This document shows positions 25,138 through 37,072 of a stretch of 64,000 nt of DNA, one piece after another. Under the pieces are notes generated by a model. It saw nothing but the letters and a program-made list of their open reading frames with translations, was not told where the DNA came from and searched no databases. Positions within the stretch are counted from its first letter, which is position 1. The number at the start of each line of letters is the position of its first letter. Origin of the DNA: Leucosporidium creatinivorum (taxonomy: Eukaryota > Basidiomycota > Microbotryomycetes > Leucosporidiales > Leucosporidiaceae); NCBI GenBank assembly GCA_001600635.1, contig BCKL01000020.1:248001-312000 (forward strand). The letters are read 5' to 3'. Both the position numbers and the translations under genes were made by a program.

Positions 25138-27913
25138 ATGGCGACTACAACTCGGCCATCGCTCTCTCCTCGGACTACCACCTCTGCTTCCTCTGCTTCC
25201 ACCTCGAATCGCAACCCTCTCAACCTCAAAGTCTCCCGTTTGCTCTCTGCCAACCTACAGGATGGAGCTACCAGAGCAGCCCTCGATACTCTCGGTCAAT
25301 TTGAAGCAGACGACCCTGCTACAGCCTCAAATGCCAGCTCGAACAAGGAGGGCATTGGACGAGCGCTGAGGAGGGGCGGTCTGAGGAAAGAGGTGGACAA
25401 GCGGATGGCGCAGGGGTCCAGGCAGTTCTTGGATGCTTTCTCTGATGTCAACGATGTACGTCTTATTGTCCTGCAGCTTCTCGGCAGCTCCTCTGCCGAC
25501 TCCAGGAGCTGACACGCCTCCCCACCTCCTTCTCTCGAGCAGAAGCTGGCCAACCTGCAATCGCACCTCGATGCGATGCATGTCTGCTGCAACGAGGTAC
25601 AAGAACAGCTGGATCAAGCAAACACGGGCACCCGCTACCTCCTCGAACACGCTCAAGGCCTGCGTTCCCAGCGGTTTGTCTTGTCGTGCTTGCTATGCTC
25701 TCTCTTCACTACTGACACCCTCCGAACACCCACAGCGCTTCAACAACGACTCAACAAACCCTTCTACACCTCTTTCTCACCCGCTTCACCCTCTCGGACG
25801 CCGAGCTCCGAGCCTTGACGAGTAGGGATGTGCCCGTAGGGCGGGAGCTATTTGATGCGATGGACAAGACGGAAAGGATCAGGATGGATTGTCGAGCTCT
25901 GTTGAGTGGCGAGGCTGGGGAAGGGACGCAGGCTGGGTGAGTTCTCGCTCTCCTCTCTCGGCTCTGGCTGCTCGGGGCTGACTTTCTCGACCGCAACTAC
26001 GCCACGAACACGCGAACCAGACTCGACATCATGCTTTACACCTCGCAACACCTCGACGCAGGGTACCAGAAGATCTTCAAGTGGTGCTCGTTCGAGTCGA
26101 GGGGGTTCAATAAGGAGGTGATGGAAGTCTCGGCGACAATGAGGGAGGCGATGAGGAGGTTGAAGGGTCGCAAGGATTTGCTAGAGTGAGTTATTGCTGT
26201 TGTTCTCGACTCTAGAGGCGGTCGAGATGCACATACCGTCCCCTCGGCGCTTGCTGACCCTCCCTCCCTCTTACAGCGACATCCTCACCCTCCTCGGCAC
26301 GACCCGTTCCACCTCTCTCCTCAACACCTTCCTCGACGCTCTAACCCGCGGCGGGCCCACCGGTCTCCCCCGCCCAATAGAGCTACACGCACACGACCCC
26401 ATCCGCTACATCGGCGACATGCTAGCGTGGATTCATCAGACCATGGCGGGTGAGAGGGAGTGGTTGGAGAGTCTGTTTGGTGTCAAGGAGGATGGGAGGT
26501 GGGTTGGCAGTGTGAGGAAGTGGCCGGCTGCGGGGGTGGAGGGGGAGAGGAGGGAGGGAGAGAAGGCGAAGGATGGGCATGGCGAGGAGGATGAGAAGAG
26601 GTTGAGGGGGCTGTTGGATCGGGACATGGAGGGGTGCGGGCGGCCTTTGAAGGTGCGTTGAGCTTCCCTCCCTATCGCATTCTCATCGAAAGCTCGGCGC
26701 TGACTTCCCTCCGCCAAACCTCGCAGATCCGCGTTCTCCAAACGGTCAAATCACAAGAAGGCCCCATCATGTCCTACCGCATCGCCACTCTCATTCACTT
26801 CTACCGCATCACGATGGAGCGGACGATTGGCGAGGAGGCGGGCATGAGCAAGGTGCTCGCCGAGTGAGTCGAGTTCGGGCTCTGAGCTTCAGGCGAGGGA
26901 CGAGATGGGCGCGATAGCTAACGACCTGACGAACGCAGGATCACTGAAAGCGCCTACGAAGCCTTCTTTGAGACGCTTAAAGCTCAAGGTCGTTCACTTC
27001 TACGCTTCATCCAGGTTCGCCTCCTCCCATATCTGCCGATCGTTCATCTCACTGATCTTCCTCTCGCCCAACAGCCCCCATCAGCAGCCCTCACCGCCCC
27101 TACTCCACTCCGCGACGCCCTCTCCACCCTGCGCGAACTCATGGCCGTCTACACCTCCTCCCTCCTCCTCGACGACTCCCTCTCCGCCTCTCCCTCTCCC
27201 TCCCAATCCTCCCTCGAGTTTGCTCCGGTCCTTTCTGCCGCCCTCGATCCGGCATTGGAGATGTGCAATAAGATGAGGGAGATGAGGCCGGCCGAGTGGG
27301 ATCAGGCCGTGTTTGGGGTCAATTGTTGGGAGGCTTGTCTTGGGGCGTTGGAGGGCTTTGGGTTTACGGCGGAGAGGTGTAAGGAGTTGGAGGAGGGGGA
27401 GAGTAGGGATGTCGAGACGCTGACCGGGGAGCATGTGAGTTTCGAGCTCGGGCGGGGATGGGCGAGTGGGACAGGACAGCAGCTGACCTGGCCTCATGAC
27501 AGTTCACCCATTTGCTCAAGGATAGCGGACTCGAGCCCATACTTACCGCCCTGCACTCGAAGGATGCCGAGGTACGTTCGCTCTCCCTCTCCCCTTCATC
27601 CTCCCGCTGAACCTCGCCTTCCCAGACCCCGCTCTCCCACCTCCCCGCTTCCTCTCCCGCAGCCCTCCTCACAGCCATCACCGCCTTCTCCACCTTCCTC
27701 TCCTCGACCGATCCGCTGTCCTCCCCTCGCCTCTCGTTGCTGCCGCCCCGTTTCGCCGCTTCGATCCACCGTGCGGCCCTGGATCGGGTCTCGAGGGCGT
27801 ATGCTGAAGTGTGGGACGCGGTCATGGATGAGGCTAATAGGTATGAGGCTCGGCGGACGGTGCTGAAGAGGAGTAGGGAGGAGGTGGAGGTGCTGCTCGG
27901 TCTGGGGGACTGA
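25138..27913 (+). CDS. COG6: Conserved oligomeric Golgi complex subunit 6
   Basis: The N-terminal region NPLNLKVSRLLSANLQDGAT ... AALDTLGQF and LRKEVDKRMAQGSRQFLDAF, then LDAMHVCCNEVQEQLDQANT and TRYLLEHAQGLRSQR, is the standard COG6 N-terminal domain. About nine introns follow. Later conserved stretches are LDIMLYTSQHLDAGYQKIFK (split by an intron), NKEVMEVSATMREAMRRL, RYIGDMLAWIHQTMAGEREW and ILIESSALTSLRQ-like spliced segments. The C-terminus is EARRTVLKRSREEVEVLLGL. The role known for the family: a lobe-B subunit of the COG tether for retrograde intra-Golgi vesicles. Start ATG is 25138, stop TGA 27911-27913. Identification is confident; several internal exon borders are not resolved here. 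Confidence 0.92.
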
Positions 27914-28424
27914 GGACCGGTGTTGCGTAGTACATGAGGATGCACTATCAGACGCGATATCACACTGACTATTCCCGAGCGTTTGTGAGGGTTGGCGAAC
28001 CTCCTGAAGCGAGCAATCGACCGGCGAAGCAGCTGCTCGGCGAAGAAGGCAGAGGCTCGGAGTTGCTTGCGAACGGCCGATCTTGAAAAGCCGAGACTTC
28101 GAAGGAAGCTCTCTGATATAGTGAATAACGCGCTCTGTTGTTCTGCAGGTCGCTAGACGACTTTTCCTGGAGTGGAAATTCTCGCGCGCCGCCGTTCAAA
28201 AGCCCTGAGCCGCAAGTCAACTCTTGCCCTCCACGTCTACCGCCCTCACCCGTCAACGTCCGTATGTCACTGCACCATGATCCCATGAAGTTTGGCAGTA
28301 CCCCCCTGCCATTCCAGCCGTTTGCGCGACCCCGATTGCTGCCGCCGTCGCTAACTTCTCTTCCTTCTCTCTCCTCGCTCTCTCCTTCGTTCTACGGCGC
28401 TTCTTGACGTCTTACAGAGCAGCC
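27914..28424. other. Intergenic, COG6 3' flank and RPS14 promoter
   Basis: About 510 bp with no supported gene. A pyrimidine-rich stretch (about 28345-28400) lies just before the RPS14 ATG, as expected for a fungal ribosomal-protein promoter or leader. Confidence 0.5.
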
Positions 28425-29536
28425 ATGGCCCCCAAATCTAAAGTCGCCGCTGAGCCTAAGGTCGTACGTCCGACGAACTACAGAATCGCGCCGTAGCGCC
28501 GCCGCCAGCGCAGAGTTTTCGCTAACGCCGGCTGTACCGCCCAACAGCAAACCTCCCTTGGCCCCAACATCAAGGAGGGAGAGCTCGTCTTCGGAGTTGC
28601 TCACATCTTCGCTTCGTGAGTTTTGAACGTCTGTAGCGATTAGGGGGAGGGTCCGAACTGACGGAACGGCTCTCGCGCCATGTCGACAGGTTCAACGACA
28701 CCTTCGTTCACGTTACCGATCTTTCCGGAAAGGAGACCATCGCCCGTGTTACCGGTGAGGCGCTGTTCTGCTACAGGATCGAGGGAGGCCGCATCGACGG
28801 AAGGCGGAATCACGGAAACGGCCACAGCACTGCGAGGACGGGTGCTGGAGCAACGCGGATGGTACCAGGCGATTGCTGGGCATCTGATGAGGTGATTCGC
28901 CGGGTCGGAAGATCGCTGGGAGGTGCAGGAAGCTCGGGAGACGGAATCGGGGCAGACGCGTTCGGAGGGGGGGATGCTGCCCGTTTTCGGGATCTGCACT
29001 TCACCAGACGGCGCTATAGGGATGCAGAGGCGTCTGCTTTCCCTTTCGCCGCTTCCCGCCCCTTGCACACCCATTCAGCCGCCATTTCAGCCTTCGCCGA
29101 GCAGGTCCGAACTCAACCACTAACTTCCATCTCTCACATCCTCCAGGTGGAATGAAGGTTAAGGCCGATCGTGACGAGTCCTCGCCCTACGCTGCCATGC
29201 TCGCCGCCCAGGACGTCGCCGTCCGCTGCCGCGAGATCGGAATCACCGCCCTCCACATCAAGATCCGCGCCACTGGTGGAGTCGGCACGAAGACCCCTGG
29301 ACCCGGTGCCCAGTCGGCTCTCCGTGCCCTCGCCCGTGCCGGCATGAGGATCGGTCGCATGTGCGTTGGCCTACATATCGGCGGGGCCTTGGCGAGGACT
29401 CATCGCCGAGCCTCGGTTTGGCCCGTTCCGAGGCCCCCTGACTGACTTCCATCTTCTCTGATACAGTGAGGACGTCACCCCCGTCCCCACCGATTCCACT
29501 CGCCGAAAGGGTGGACGTCGTGGACGTCGTCTCTAA
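28425..29536 (+). CDS. RPS14: 40S ribosomal protein S14 (uS11)
   Basis: Five exons (28425-28463, 28548-28615, 28690-28754, 29147-29360, 29467-29536) total 456 nt and 151 residues, exactly the expected size. Recognisable sequence: [80 protein letters not shown] and the basic C-terminus [11 protein letters not shown]. It is a component of the small-subunit platform near the mRNA exit site. Intron 3 (28755-29146) is 392 nt, several times longer than the others. I looked there for a C/D snoRNA and found one TGATGA but no suitable D box. Confidence 0.97.
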
Positions 29537-29749
29537 GCGAGCAACGTCCCGAGCGACTCAGCTGCTTCGGCAATCGTTTTCTTCTCCCTGCTGCACCCAA
29601 AAAAGGCTCCTTCCTTTTTCAACCCCTTGTCGACGGTGCAGAGGCGGATTTATACTTTTGCTACAGAACCCCCTTCGTCCTTTCCTTACATGTTCTGGCT
29701 GGACGATTAGTTCGGCGATTGTGTGTAGGGCGTTTCCCGTTGATGCAAG

Positions 29750-30518
29750 TTGACGCAGAAGCGTGGTTGTTGGGGATCATCGTATCGTTGCGCTCGCGAA
29801 GGCCAGAGCTGTCTTCAAGAACAGATTGCCGAAGAGTCCGCTTGGGAAAGAGCGAAGAGGCTGCTCGGCGAAGGCTCGGCCGACAATTCGAAGCGTATCG
29901 CGCTGCGGAGAGTCAAGGCAGCACCTGAACAGATAAGGCTGAGTGAATCTGTCTCTCTTCAGCGCTGCCCCTCTCACGCTACAGCAGACCTCCTCTCTCG
30001 CCTTGCTCTCGAGCCAGAACGTCCGTCCCGCTCCTTGCTCTCCCGCCATCACCTGCTCGTCTCGCTCGCGTCGCCCTCTTTGACAGCTCGCTCAGCTGCT
30101 AGGGAAAGGACTGCAGCTCACTCGTAAACCTCTGCACACCTCGCCCCTTCGCTCGCCGCTGCTGGATCGCCCGTCGTTGGAAGCTCGAGGACAAGGGAAC
30201 CGCTGAGCTAGGACGAAACGCTCGGAAGCTGCTGCTCGGAGTCGACGGTCGCTGCCGAAGGTGAGTACTACTGCTCTATGAGAGAGCGTGAGATGCTCTG
30301 TGTGTGCTCGGAGATGGGTGCAAGGGCGAGACTGGTCGACGAGCTTGACGAGGAGGGGCGAGTCGAGCTGAGAGGGAAGCGTCGAGGGGCTGGAGGGACC
30401 TGAAGAGCTACAGAGTTCAACAAAAAGCTGAGCTGACGCATCTCGATCCCCCCAGCTACAACCCTCCCCATCGCCTCCCATTCGACCCAACGCCGAGCTC
30501 CAGCCCTTCGCCGCCGAG
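29750..30518 (+). promoter_or_regulatory. Leader of A2 with a 195-nt 5'-UTR intron
   Basis: Sequence from about 29990 matches the leaders of A1, A3 and A4, including the block around CTGCTGGATCGCCCGTC (30162 on) and an intron at 30261-30455 (GTGAGT ... GAGCTGACG ... CCCCAG). No ATG-initiated open frame of note precedes the A2 start at 30519. The interval 29537-29990 shows nothing else. Confidence 0.6.
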
Positions 30519-31692
30519 ATGGCCGTTATCCAAGACCTGCCTCCCGAACTTCTTCACCGCATTCTGGAGCTCGTTGCAGAGGGACACGGACAAGCGGAAA
30601 CGCTCCGTACGGCAAGGACAACTCTTGCTCGAGCCGCCCTCGTTGCTCGAGACTGGTGCGCTCCTTCGCAGGCGCAGCTGGCGAGGCTTCGCACGGTTGC
30701 AGGCGCTAGGAGCTCCCTCCGAAAGTACGCAGACGACCTTCGAGCGTCAGCTAGCGCCGGCCTTAGACGCTTGAAGCGCATAGACATTCCGCTGGACGGC
30801 TCCGAGGCTCAAGCGCACGTTACCCTTCTTTCGGACCACGGCGTCCAGCTCGACGAATTAGCCCTGAAAAGCAACTTCTCTCGCATCGGACCATCTCATG
30901 AGCGTCTTTTACTTGGTGTGTGGCTCAAAAAGCATACTCATGGACGTCTCACTGACGCACTCTCCCGCAGGCATACGGCGCTTGGAGCTCGGATGGTGCC
31001 CAAATCGGCCTGTCCGCGCTCAGACCAACGTTTTCCGCATGAGCTGCCCCATGGCTCTCGAGGCCCTCCGCATCGAGGCATTCGCACAAGAGTTTCCAGC
31101 CCGCCTTCTTCCCCTGTCCAACACCGCGCCCTCCCTTCGTCAGCTGGAGCTCGGTGATGTCAATTTTCTCTCATCGCGACTCCAATCGCCGCTTCAAGAC
31201 ATTGCGGCCCAGCTCCGCCACCTGTCGGTGTACTTCCATGAGCCACGTCCTAGGGAACCCAGCTCCTCCGAGTGCTTCTCGCTCGACCCCTTCCTCTCCG
31301 CGTGCACCTCTCTCATTTCCCTCAGCCTCCAAAACGTTGGCTTGACTGAGCTCAATCATCTCACCCTTCTACTCGCCGCCCAGCCTGTTGTCTTGAACGT
31401 CCGCGTCAGCGTGGAGGAGCCACCCTCCCCGAGCCTCGCCGAAGAGCTCATTAAGCTTCTAGACCAGCCCTCGATGGCCTCGCTACGTCGTTAGAGATTG
31501 TCGTGGAGCGCATCGCGAGAGTCGGGGTTTGGCCTTTCGCTCGAAGGAGACGCCAAAGAGGAATGGGAAGCAGCCTGTCGAGCTCGAGGGATTGAGCCTC
31601 GCGGCGACGAGCGCTACTTCACCGGTGACACCTCTCCTCCGTCTACTGTGCAGTCACAGCTCGCTAACAAGTATCGTTGATCTGCAGACTGA
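30519..31692 (+). pseudogene. F-box/LRR-like family A, copy A2 (nonsense change)
   Basis: Exons 30519-30915, 30971-31624 and 31688-31692 total 1,056 nt (352 codons). The F-box-like start is MAVIQDLPPELLHRILELVA with VARDWCAPSQ. Leucine-periodic sequence follows (LRQLELGDVNFLSSRLQSPL, LDPFLSACTSLISLSL). At 31492-31494 a TAG stands where the other copies have Trp (A3 LKRWRLYEA, A4 LKRWRMVMW, here LRR-stop-RLSW). Reading frame and family homology continue after it to WEAACRARGIEPRGDERYFT and the usual tiny last exon (AC plus TGA). The truncated product would lack only about the last 27 codons counting the stop, so partial function cannot be excluded. Confidence 0.75.
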
Positions 31693-32034
31693 TCTCGGAG
31701 CTGCTCAAGACGGATGCATGTGCGCTCAGAACGAGAAAGGCGGGGCTCGGCGATTCGGCGCTGACCTCGTTAGCTTCGCAGGACCGTCGAAGAGCTCGCG
31801 AGGACATGCAAGATGTGTAGCTTGACGATATGCTGTAATTCAACACGCTTGACCCGCTCTACAACTCGCCCACCTTTGTCGAGATGCGAGCCAATTCGAT
31901 TCTTATGCTGCTTGCGCTTGCATCGCTATACGTAAAAGGGATGAGAGAGATAGATCAAGAGAGAGAGAGAGAAAGAACTAGAAGGGGTATAAACTACTGA
32001 AGAACCGAGACGCCAAGTCCAACTGCTCAACGAA
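31693..32034. other. Intergenic with GA microsatellite
   Basis: 3' flank of A2 with the family tail motif (TCGGCGATTCGGCGCTGAC, about 31753-31771), then a GA-rich simple repeat at 31943-31974. No gene is supported. Confidence 0.6.
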
Positions 32035-33404
32035 CTAAACCACAACACATTTCCTCCCCTTCCTCCCTCTCCTCTCCTCGGCCCTCTGCGCTCTCGGCAA
32101 GCTACTCCCCGCCTTGATCATCTGCCGACAGATATCCTCGAAGCACTCGTGGATGTTGATCTCTTTTCGAGCTGAGGTCTCGTAGTAGGGTACGCCGCCC
32201 CATGCTCGCGAGAGGCCGACGGCTACTTCTCGGGGCACTTGGCGCTCGGTGACGAGGTCGCATTTGTTGCCGACGAGGACGAGGGGGACGCGCTGTGGGA
32301 GTCGAGGAAGATTGGGGAAAGGAGCGGGTTTGAGCGAGGTTGCGAGTTGGACGAGGGCGGGGGCGAGGAGGCGAGGAGAAGAAGGGCGAGAATCAATGTC
32401 AGCGAGCGAGCAGAGTCAGTGACAGAGAGAAGCATACCCGACCAGCCTGGGTCTCCTTGACGCGATTGATCTGTTCCCGGATCTGGCGAGGAGGCGAGGG
32501 GTTAGCTTCGGTGCGAAGCATCGCCGAGCACGAATAACCCACATTCTGCAGCTCGCTAACGCTCTCCATCGAACACAAGCTAAAGACGAGGATGAAACCA
32601 TCTCCGCTTTTCATGTACATCGAGTGGAGGGCCATGAACTGTGAGCCAGTAAAGCAGGGTCAGCGCCGAGCAAGCGCCGAGAAGGGACATTGACGGACCT
32701 GTTCCGTCCCGGCCGTGTCCATCACTTCCAGTGTACATGTTACTGAGTCGACGGTGACGGTTTTGCGGTACGAGTCTTCGATTGTTGGATCTGGGAGCGC
32801 CGAAAAGGGGAGTTCAGCGACTGGGAGGGTCAAACAGAGCGAAATGTGGCTCACCGTACTTCTCGACTGTGAGGAGTACGTTTGTTAGCATCTTGAGAAT
32901 GCAGACAGACTTTCACAGACTCACCGAACAGCTGATGCACCCAGCGGACGGTGATGGCCGACTTGCCGACTCCTCCTCCGCCCCTGCGAATGACAGTAGA
33001 GGTCAATGATGGTCTGAGGTGGAAGTTATAGAGCTACTCACATGATGACGATCTTGTATTCGCGCCTGTAGGTCAGTAGAAACCGTCAGCGAGCTGAGGC
33101 GCTATCGGCGGGGTTGTTCGCGCCGGGCTTCGAGCGTCTTGAGGTAGCAGCAGCGGCAGCAGAGTTCACCTGCAATCACACCACACACCGCGCCGACAGC
33201 ACTCCGCTACCAGCACGGCTATGGGAAGCACCCTGATGCCCCTGCCCCGTAGTGCGTCGACGTCCCATCTCCGCTGAGCTGCTGTAGCTTGTGCGAGCCC
33301 TCTGGGGAGCTGAAGCGCAGCGCGGGTTATTGCAGAGCAGCTCTTCTCCCAGCCTGCGCTACAGCGAACCCTTCCCGCGCCTTGATCGCCTCAACTCACA
33401 ACAT
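32035..33404 (-). CDS. RSR1: Rap/Rsr1-type small GTPase
   Basis: The first coding exon is only ATGTT (33404-33400). Removing the ~330-nt intron to a CTACAG acceptor gives [10 protein letters not shown] followed by the P-loop [19 protein letters not shown]. Effector region [13 protein letters not shown]3 motif DTAGTEQF, G4 NKCD, G5 ETSA and a C-terminal CVVV CaaX box preceded by basic residues are all present. Thr in DTAGTEQF (where Ras has Gln) and [14 protein letters not shown] point to the Rap/Rsr1 branch. The known role in yeasts is bud-site selection and polarity at the plasma membrane, cycling with Bud5/Bud2-type regulators. About six introns. Divergent from the ZNF830-like gene (200 bp). 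Ras proper is less likely because of the Thr. Confidence 0.88.
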
Positions 33405-33604
33405 GGTCGCTGTCGACGAGCTCCGACAAGCCTAGCAGGGCGATGAAGCAAGCAGTAGGGCGCGATTCCTCCTCTCGCTGTAGTCCAATCGAATCGCCAA
33501 GTCGAAGTGTGAAAGTAGTACAAGGCCAACCCTCTTCAGCTCATTTCCCGCTCGACCCTCTCTCCCTCCGCTCGTTCACTTCCATCTCGCTCCGACTCGC
33601 CAAA

Positions 33605-34490
33605 ATGAGCTCTCTCAAGCAGCTTATGAAAGCCAAGAAGGCGGAAGCACGCCTCAATCACCCCCAAGCGCATTACAATGAGCGGGGACAGCTCTCCTGC
33701 GTGACTTGCGGAGTGGGAATCAAGCAGGCCAGCTTGTTCGCTCCTCATCTCGTTTCAAAAGTGAGTGGGAGCAGCTGTAGCTTGCTAGAGTGCTAGCTGA
33801 CCTGTGAGGATGTACAGGGTCATCGCGTCAATGTCCAGAAGCAAGCCGCAGCGGAGGCGAGCTCGAGCAATGGCGGCAAGAGGAAGCGCGAGGGCGATGA
33901 TGGAGCAGGGAGCAAGCGCGCCAGGGAGGATGAAGAGGTGGATGAGCCAGCAGCAGCAGCAGACCCCAACGCCCTCCCCGCCGACTTCTTCGCCGACCCA
34001 GCTCAAGCTCCCGCCCCTGCCCCCGCCGTCGAGGAGGAGGAATCAGAGCCAGCTGTACCAGATCAAAGCGAGCAGGACGATCCCGAATGGGCCGCCTTCG
34101 AAGCCTCCCTCGCTGGCGGTCCCTCCGGTCCACCACCAACAATCTCGACCGCCTCGGCAACCATCTTCTCTGCTCCCGTCCAATACGAATTCGGAGCTCC
34201 CAAGGTCGCTGAGGAGGGCGAGGCAGAGGCAGAAGAGGAGGAAGAAGAGCAGGAAGAGACGGAGGAGGAGAAGGCAGCGAGGGTGGATCGCGAGGAGAGG
34301 GAGGAGATTATGAGTCGGATTGAGGAAGAGGAGAGGGAACAGATGGAGGCGGATGAGAAGGTCGCTGTGGGTTCAAGCTTTTACACTGTACTGTCTTTCA
34401 GGCGCCTGTTGACCTTTCTTTGAGTTGCAGGCCCTCAAGAGGCGATTGGAAGCCGTCCGAGCTGCTCGGCAGAAGAAGAAGAAGGCCTAA
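33605..34490 (+). CDS. ZNF830-like zinc-finger nuclear protein
   Basis: Three exons (introns at about 33762-33818 and 34365-34430). The N-terminal LKQLMKAKKAEARLNHPQAH and a U1/matrin-type finger CVTCGVGIKQASLFAPHLVS followed by KGHR (C-x2-C ... H-x5-H) are typical of ZNF830 (Omcg1/CCDC16). A basic KRKREGD segment, a central DPEWAAFEASL, an acidic EEEEEEQEETEEE run, then IMSRIEEEEREQMEADEKV and a basic coiled-coil end ALKRRLEAVRAARQKKKKA match the family layout. Known homologues associate with spliceosomal complexes and genome stability. The stop is TAA at 34488-34490. Confidence 0.82.
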
Positions 34491-34728
34491 AGGACCGGTC
34501 GAAGGGTAGGGAGCTGTTCTCACGTGTTGTACATCGATGCAAGCTAAGCATCAGACCGGACTCGTTGCTCTTTCGTTGGCTCGCGAATGGCTTTTCGGCT
34601 CTCAGCTCTCCTCAGCTCGTCGCTCAACAGGCTGCTGGGAAACGATGAGGGGTATGAATGCAGCTGCAACGAATGGGGTGGACACGAAATGCGAAAGAGA
34701 GGAATGGCTACAGAGGGTGGATACATGT

Positions 34729-37072
34729 CTAGAAGAGGCAGTTGGTGGAGCACTGCGAGCGAGGGGAGTGCGAAAGTCAGCGCCGAGTCTCGCTCGAACT
34801 CGCGACAGAGGTGGACATACGATCGGAGGCTGGCCGCCCTCTCCCCAGTGCTGGTTATAGATGTCGACCTGTACCCAGGTGACACAGAAGCCGGCGGGGT
34901 AGCTGTGGTCAAACGAAGAGGCGGGTCAACTTCGGCGCCAAGACGAGGAAGGAGGGAGCGAAACAGCAACTCACGCAGCAGCAGCAAGCGAAAAGGGGTA
35001 GTTACTCTTCCCAATATAAGCTCCACTGGGCTGGTTGTTGAGGCTCTCGAAGTGAACGCCGAAGCCTGCGAGGAGTGATGAGAGAGGGTCAGCGCCGACT
35101 TCATTCGAGCGCGAAGGAGCGGGTGGACGTACCCTGAGGAGTCCAGTCGCTTCCGGGCTTGCGGTACGTCTCGCCGAGGGTGTACTGCGAGCAGGGAATG
35201 GCTTGATAGTTGCTGTAGGGGGAGGAGGTGTCAGCAATCGATTCAGCCGAGCATCTTCTTCGCCGAACCGTCCACCGGCGAGAGGGGCGAAATGAGCACT
35301 TACACATGACCTCCATCCACGTAAGTAGTTCCCAGAGGAAGGGTAACACCCGCCGCGGTGACAGAGTAAGGCGTGCATCCGTCCGATCCACTTCCGTTGA
35401 GAAGGCAGATCGCCGAACTCGTCGCGGTCGAACTTGCTGCGCTGCTAGTGGTCGTCTTGGACGCCGAAGTCGAGCTTGAGGAAGTGGTGGTACTCGTGCT
35501 CGTCTTGCTAGTGGTGGTGGAGGACGAGCTGCTAGAGCTGCTAGAGCTCGAGGAGACGGTCGCCGGAAGGCATTGCGAGTAGTAGATCGAGCTGGCCTGG
35601 CAGGTGTAGCCTGAGGTGCACTGTGTACAAGACGCGGGTCAGCTTCTACTCCTCAAAAATTGGCGAAGAGCGCAAGACGAACGCAAGTAGCTCCCAGCCA
35701 CACGAGTCCTCCGCACTGGCCGTAAGCGGCGACCGAGCCCGAGCAGGCGGGGACAGCGACGGCGGGAACGGAGGTAGTTACGGCTGGCGCGGCCTGCGTT
35801 GTTGTAGCGACCGATGTAGTACTGGTGACCATCTTGCTCGACGAGCTCGAGCTCGAGGATGAGGTGGTCGAGGTTCCGGCGAGGCATTGGTAGTCTGCAA
35901 AGGAGAGGCAAGTCAGCTCCTTCCCTCACCGATCCAGCGCCCAACGCCTTACAGTAATCGTTGCCGTAGGTACACATGTACCCGGTACCGCAGCAAGTAG
36001 AGCCGGTCCAGCCGATTCCGCCGCACTGACCCCAAGCCGAGACAGAGCCCGAGCAAGTCGGCGCGGCTGCTGCTGACGTCGTTGTTGTAGTTGAGGAAGC
36101 TTTGCTGGTTGTCGTTGTGGTAGGAGCGACTGTTGTAGTAGGAGCAACTGTCGTAGTAGGGGCGACGGTCGTCGAACTCGAAGACTTCGACGTGGTCGAG
36201 CTCTGGGTCGACGATGATGAGGAGGAGGAGGAAGAGGTCCAGGCGACGTTGATGGTAGCTCCCTGGATGCACTGCGAGTAGAACGCCGAGGCGGCAACGC
36301 AAGCTGAGCCAGCGGGGCCTGTCCAAGGGAGAGAGAAGGGTCAGCTCGAGTTCGGCGCAGATTTCGAGCCTGAAACTCACAGCAGGTTGCTCCGGTCCAG
36401 CCGGATCCTCCACATTGTCCACTGAAAGCGTTCGAGCAGGTCGTGGTGGCAGGCCGGCACTGGGAGTCTGAGAACGCCAGCCATCTTAGCGTCAGCTTCC
36501 CATTCCCATCGCCAACGATCTAGCGCCGAGAAGAGCCTTACAGTAGTCATCCGAGTAGGTGCAGGTGTACCCAGTCACGCAGCACGTATCTCCCGTGAAT
36601 CCAATACCACCGCACTGAGCATAAGCAGCTCCAGTGTTCTGACAAGTCGCCGCCAAAGGGACGTTGGAAGCGGTCGCTCGCTTCGCACCTCGGTGCTCCC
36701 ATCGCTTGGCTGCTTCACGAGGGTTATGCACCTGCCGAGAGCGAAGGTGGTTGTGGTCGTTTACTGTTAACGATGATGAAGACTTAGTGTGGCTGGTCGA
36801 GACGACGCGGATCGTAACAGCTCACGAGAGGTCTTGGGCGCTCGGCGTGCGAAGTGAGCATGTCGACCTGCAGCATCGATGGGCGATGCCTTGAGAGTAG
36901 GAGTGCGCTTGACTTTGACGAGTGCTTCAAACGGGACGAAAGGGCGGTAGTCGTCCTCTGCGGTGCCGCGATGGAGGGAGGAGGAGGAGGCGAACGAGTC
37001 GAAAGCGAGGGTCGACTGGGCCAAGAGAAGGGACGAGGCGAGGGTTAAAAGAGTGATAGTGTAGGCGCCCAT
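34729..37072 (-). CDS. Secreted protein with four CBM1 cellulose-binding modules
   Basis: The N-terminus MGAYTITLLTLASSLLLAQS then TLAFDS is a classic signal peptide. Four CBM1-type modules follow: GQCGG/AQCGG cores in AAYAQCGGIGFTGDTCC, FSGQCGGSGWTGATCC, SAWGQCGGIGWTGSTCC and AAYGQCGGLVWLGATCC. They are separated by Ser/Thr-rich linkers (APTTTVAPTTT repeats; SSSSSSSSS runs) likely to be O-glycosylated. The C-terminal ~110 residues form a different Cys-containing domain (IPCSQYTLGETYRKPGSDW, GFGVHFESLNNQPSGAYIG, AGFCVTWVQVDIYNQHWGEG) ending CSTNCLF. No catalytic domain is recognised; this terminal domain may be the functional part. About nine introns. The last one (34737-34803 region, branch GGCGCTGAC) sets the stop at 34729. 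The role is inferred as cell-wall or plant-polysaccharide binding. Confidence 0.82.

Noticed and set aside
28755-29146. Possible snoRNA in the long intron of RPS14
   Set aside because: One TGATGA is present (about 28887) but no CTGA D box at a suitable distance and no terminal stem seen.
31943-31974. GA-rich run as a regulatory GAGA element
   Set aside because: It looks like an ordinary microsatellite between the 3' ends of two genes.
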